From JACVRW01 sp035650215 (lineage in GTDB: Bacteria; Actinomycetota; Thermoleophilia; Solirubrobacterales; Thermoleophilaceae): a stretch of 64,000 nucleotides of DNA. Location of the stretch: contig DASRIC010000040.1 of assembly GCA_035650215.1 (NCBI GenBank), forward strand, positions 1 through 64,000, written 5' to 3'. Of the stretch, positions 61,276-64,000 are shown piece after piece. Below the pieces are notes generated by a model. It searched no databases and had not been told where the DNA came from. It worked only from the letters and a program-made list of their open reading frames with translations. How positions within the stretch are numbered: the stretch's first letter is position 1; each line of letters begins with the position of its first letter. A program made the translations under genes and the position numbers.

Positions 61276-63023
61276 GACGACCCTTTCTTTGAACGCGTGC
61301 TGCGCTTGCCGCGCTTGCGCAGCGCGTCGAGCTGCTTCCACGTGCGCGTGTTGGCCACCTGGCCCCGGCTGATCCAGGCGCGGCGCGCGGTGTCCACCCC
61401 GTAGCGGATGTTCTCGAGGGTGTCCGCCCCGTGGGCGTCCGAGTCGATCACGAGCGTCACGCCGGCCTCGGCGGCCGCGCGAGCGTAGACGTCGTTCAGG
61501 TCGCGCCTGTCGGGGTTGCCGTTGACCTCGAGGAAGGTCCCGGTCTCCACGGCCCCCGCGAGCACCCGGTCGAGGTCGAGCGCGTAGGGCTCGCGGCCGC
61601 CGATCTTGCGACCGGTGGGATGCCCGATCGCGTCGACGAGCGGATGGTCCATCGCGCGCAGCATGCGCTCCGTCTGCTTGTCCTCCCCGAGCCGGAAGGA
61701 GGTGTGGACGCTGGCCACCACCCAGTCGAGCTCCTCGAGCACAGCGTCCTCGTAGTCGAGCGAGCCGTCGGGGAGGATGTTGGTCTCGGTGCCCGCGAGC
61801 ACGCGGATCTTCGGCACGTCGAGCGCGCGGATCTCCTCGATGCGCCGGCGCAGCGCGTCCGGCTGCACGTCGTCGCCGAACCCGTGGGTGGCCGAGTGGT
61901 CGGTGATCGCCACGTAGTCGTAGCCGCGCTCGGCGGCCGCGAGCACCATCTCCTCGAGCGTGTTGCGCCCGTCGGAGAGCGTGGTGTGCATGTGGAGGTC
62001 GCCGCGCAGGTCGCCGAGCGCGATCAGCTCGGGCAGCTCGCCCTTGCGCGCCGCCGCCAGCTCGCCGCGGTTCTCGCGCAGCTCCGGGGGCACGAACTGC
62101 ATGCCGAGCCGTTCGTAGACCTCCTCCTCGCTCGTGAACGACTCGGTCTTCCCCGACTCGTCGTCGGCGATCCCGTACTCGCTCACGTGGAGCCCGCGTC
62201 GCACGGCCTCGGTGCGCATCGCCTCGTTGTGCTTGCCGGAGCCCGTGAAGTGCTGGAGCAGGTTGCCGAAGGCCTCCTCCGGCACGATTCGGAGGTCGAC
62301 GGGCAGGCCAGAGTGCGTGATCGCGCGCGCACCCGCCTCCCCGGATCTCGACACCGAGTCCAGCTCGTCGAGCCCGGCGAACGCCTCCACGAGCGCGAGC
62401 GGATCGCGCGCGGCCACCACGATGTCGAGGTCCTTCACGGTGTCCGCCCGCCGGCGAGCGCTGCCCGCCAGTTCGACCCGGATCGCCGCGGGGTGCGAGC
62501 GCAGGGCGGCAACGATCGCCTCTCCTACGCCGAGCGCGCGCGAGAGCAGCAGACGCGGCTTGGGCTTGCCGTCGGCGCCGGCGGCCAGCGCCGCCAACAC
62601 GTTGTCCTCGGCCTTCTTGCCGAAGCCCGCGACGTCCTTCAGCTCACCGCTCTCGGCGGCGCGGCGCAGGTCGTCGAGCGACTCGACGCCGAGCCGCTCG
62701 TGCAGCAGCCGCACCCGCTTGGGGCCGAGACCCGGGATGTGCGTGATCTCGATCAGCCCTGACGGGATCCGCTCCTTCAGCTTGTCCGCCGAGGGGATCG
62801 AGCCCCCCTCGAGCAGCGCCACGATCTTCTCCTCGATCGTCTTGCCCACGCCGCTGAGCTCGGTCACACGGCCCTGGCGGGTCAGCTCGGCCACCGACAC
62901 GCCCGACTCGCGGATCGCCTTGGCGGCGTTGCGGTAGGCCACCACGCGGTACACAACGGCGCCGTCCAGCTCGTAAAGGCTGCCCAGCTCGTCGAAGGCG
63001 TCCGCGATCTCACCGTTGCGCAT
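61272..63023 (-). CDS. polX: Family X DNA polymerase with PHP domain
   Basis: 583 residues. The Pol-beta-like half has HhH motifs (LSGVGKTIEEKIV, IPGLGPKRVRLLHERLG), then nucleotidyltransferase patches ELAGSARRRADTVKDLDIVV with the catalytic Asp pair and AITHSGLPVDLRIV. The C-terminal half is a PHP exonuclease/phosphoesterase domain: DLHMHTTLSDGRNTLEE, ITDHSATHG, GTETNILPDG, SVHTSF and DSDAHG with metal-binding His and Asp. It acts in gap filling during base-excision repair or end joining. Start ATG 63023, 5 nt from the divergent glycosyltransferase GTG. Confidence 0.94.
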   Translation of the reverse strand: MRNGEIADAFDELGSLYELDGAVVYRVVAYRNAAKAIRESGVSVAELTRQGRVTELSGVGKTIEEKIVALLEGGSIPSADKLKERIPSGLIEITHIPGLGPKRVRLLHERLGVESLDDLRRAAESGELKDVAGFGKKAEDNVLAALAAGADGKPKPRLLLSRALGVGEAIVAALRSHPAAIRVELAGSARRRADTVKDLDIVVAARDPLALVEAFAGLDELDSVSRSGEAGARAITHSGLPVDLRIVPEEAFGNLLQHFTGSGKHNEAMRTEAVRRGLHVSEYGIADDESGKTESFTSEEEVYERLGMQFVPPELRENRGELAAARKGELPELIALGDLRGDLHMHTTLSDGRNTLEEMVLAAAERGYDYVAITDHSATHGFGDDVQPDALRRRIEEIRALDVPKIRVLAGTETNILPDGSLDYEDAVLEELDWVVASVHTSFRLGEDKQTERMLRAMDHPLVDAIGHPTGRKIGGREPYALDLDRVLAGAVETGTFLEVNGNPDRRDLNDVYARAAAEAGVTLVIDSDAHGADTLENIRYGVDTARRAWISRGQVANTRTWKQLDALRKRGKRSTRSKKGSS

Positions 63024-63028
63024 GTGGT

Positions 63029-63763
63029 GTGTCAGGGTACGCGCCCTTGTCGGGAGCCTGGCTGATCCTGCCCACATACAACGAGGCCGAGAACGTCGAG
63101 CCGCTGGTGCGCGCCGCGCTGCCCCAACTCGAGTCCGCCGGCCTGCCGCACACGATCCTGATCGTCGACGACGGCTCGCCTGACGGCACCGGCAGGATCG
63201 CCGACCGGCTGGCGGGTGAGCTGTCGCAGGTGCGGGTGCTCCACCGCGATAGCAAGCAGGGTCTCGGGCGCGCCTACCTCGCCGGCTTCGAGGTCGCCCT
63301 CGGTGCGGGTGCGGACCTCCTGATCGAGATGGACTCGGACTTCTCCCACGATCCGGCCGACCTGCCGCGGCTGATCGCGGCCGCCGAGGCCGCCGACCTG
63401 GTGCTGGGCTCGCGCTACGTGCCGGGCGGCGGGGTCACCAACTGGGGTCTAGTGCGGCGCGCGCTGTCGCGCGGGGGCTCGGCGTACGCCCGCATCCTGC
63501 TTGGGATCCCGGTGCGGGACCTGACCGGCGGCTTCAAGTGCTTCAACCGGCGCGTGCTCGAGGCGATCGACCTCGGAGCCGTGCACGCCGACGGCTACGG
63601 CTTCCAGATCGAGCTGACCTATCGAGCGGTGCAGGCGGGTTTCACGGTGACCGAGGTGCCGATACTGTTTCGCGAGCGTCGCGTCGGCCAGTCGAAGATG
63701 ACCACGCGGATCGCCGTCGAGGCCGTGTGGAAGGTCCCGGCGCTCCGCCTGCGATCGCGCTGA
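63029..63763 (+). CDS. Polyprenol-phosphate mannosyltransferase-like glycosyltransferase (Ppm1/DPM1 type)
   Basis: 244 residues, family 2 glycosyltransferase. LILPTYNEAENVEPLVRAAL, IVDDGSPDGTG and LIEMDSDFSHDPADLPRLIA carry the GT-A DDG and DSD motifs, and GLGRAYLAGFEVAL, LTGGFKCFNRRVLEAI and FRERRVGQSKMT match dolichol-phosphate mannosyltransferases. It makes polyprenyl-phosphate mannose (or another hexose) at the membrane. No transmembrane lgt-fused domain. GTG 63029 is nominal; TTG 63047 is an alternative. Confidence 0.88.
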   Translation: MSGYAPLSGAWLILPTYNEAENVEPLVRAALPQLESAGLPHTILIVDDGSPDGTGRIADRLAGELSQVRVLHRDSKQGLGRAYLAGFEVALGAGADLLIEMDSDFSHDPADLPRLIAAAEAADLVLGSRYVPGGGVTNWGLVRRALSRGGSAYARILLGIPVRDLTGGFKCFNRRVLEAIDLGAVHADGYGFQIELTYRAVQAGFTVTEVPILFRERRVGQSKMTTRIAVEAVWKVPALRLRSR

Positions 63764-63769
63764 CCGCGT

Positions 63770-63788
63770 CGCTATATTTTGTATAGCG
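63770..63788. promoter_or_regulatory. Palindromic operator-like site upstream of trx
   Basis: CGCTATA-TTTTG-TATAGCG: perfect 7-bp arms (63770-63776 and 63782-63788) around a 5-nt AT spacer, in the 50-nt gap between the glycosyltransferase and thioredoxin genes. It overlaps TATA-like sequence that could be a -10 box, so it suits a repressor site. The glycosyltransferase stop is 7 nt upstream, and no U-tract follows. Confidence 0.5.
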
Positions 63789-63813
63789 TTAGGGAACCGA
63801 GAAGGAGCAGACC

Positions 63814-64000
63814 GTGGCAGGCCCACTCAGCGACGTCACCGACAACAACTTCCAGGCCGAGGTGCTCGAGGCCGACAAGCCGGTGCTCGTGGACTTCTGG
63901 GCACCCTGGTGCGGACCGTGCCGGATCATCGAGCCGCACCTCGCGGAGCTGGCCGGTGAGCGCGAGGATCTCGAGATCGTGAGGCTGAACGTCGACGAGA
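63814..64000 (+). CDS. trx: Thioredoxin (3'-truncated by window edge)
   Basis: About 62 residues visible from GTG 63814, with GAAGGAG upstream. FWAPWCGPCRIIEPHLAELA holds the WCGPC redox motif, preceded by the N-terminal strand-helix pattern DVTDNNFQAEVLEADKPVLV. It is a cytoplasmic disulfide reductase; the C-terminal 45 or so residues lie outside the window. Possibly regulated through the palindrome just upstream. Confidence 0.93.
   Translation, partial: MAGPLSDVTDNNFQAEVLEADKPVLVDFWAPWCGPCRIIEPHLAELAGEREDLEIVRLNVDE

Overview
The window is about 70% GC by eye and densely coding, with short overlaps and frequent GTG starts. The gene content points to a high-GC actinobacterium, most likely class Thermoleophilia (Solirubrobacterales/Gaiellales-like). 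The supporting markers are a fused PafBC-type WYL regulator, a DUF2342 zincin, a c-di-AMP (ydaO-type) riboswitch in front of an NlpC/P60-type wall hydrolase, bacterial NHEJ genes, an Lhr-type helicase and a DUF6458 protein. This placement is inference from gene families; no rRNA or tRNA gene is visible. No stretch longer than 300 bases lacks a gene or gene remnant.

Region by region. (1) 1-5142, minus strand: a carbon monoxide dehydrogenase operon, coxM-coxS-coxL, whose CoxL carries the form I signature AYRCSFR. It is preceded by five small, mostly overlapping genes for single-pass membrane proteins that I cannot assign to a known family. (2) 5281-7320: a fused PafBC-like transcription factor. 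(3) 7416-11721: a PPOX flavoprotein-fold protein and dTDP-rhamnose genes rmlA (long form), rmlD and rmlB. Between them lies an AbiEi/DUF559-type gene broken by a 101-bp internal inversion; turning the segment back restores one open 300-codon frame. (4) 11697-16656: a CAP protein, an ABC-2 exporter pair, family-5 uracil-DNA glycosylase, an SGNH lipoprotein, and the riboswitch-controlled hydrolase. (5) 16655-22631: Lhr helicase, Nei glycosylase, GDPD. (6) 22639-27693: two related secreted proteins, pseudouridine breakdown genes psuK/psuG, a methyltransferase, and a TetR/cupin pair with a clear operator. (7) 27699-33798: threonine dehydratase, a CRP-like regulator, PIMT, Nudix, ASCH, then groES-groEL under two CIRCE operators, a strong terminator and a decayed MFS gene. 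(8) 33795-39583: NAD(P)-dependent epimerase-like protein, membrane diguanylate cyclase, a sulfite-oxidase-fold enzyme beside a 7Fe ferredoxin, GNAT, Mrp, and a small basic histone-H1-like protein. (9) 39785-44735: HAD, LigD (PE-ligase), Ku, LigD polymerase domain and DUF2342 in one minus-strand operon. (10) 44842-52670: CAP protein, topoisomerase IB, an IMPase-family protein, a single-chain UvrD-type helicase with a RecB-type Fe-S nuclease, DUF6458, PAC2, OB-HD protein. (11) 52758-57602: a 1078-residue PAS-coiled-coil-PAS protein, GYD protein, amidohydrolase. (12) 57672-64000: STAS, sigma-70 factor and DUF2294 operon, trehalose-phosphatase, PolX with a cyclic-nucleotide-binding partner, a Ppm1-type glycosyltransferase and the start of thioredoxin.

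Themes: the window is rich in DNA repair and damage-response functions (PafBC, UdgB, Lhr, Nei, Ku/LigD, topoisomerase IB, UvrD-RecB, PolX). Several divergent gene pairs have start codons that overlap or lie within about 25 bp, which suggests leaderless transcription. The best candidates for undescribed biology are the five-gene membrane module upstream of CO dehydrogenase, the PAS-coil-PAS protein and the micro-inverted DUF559 gene.
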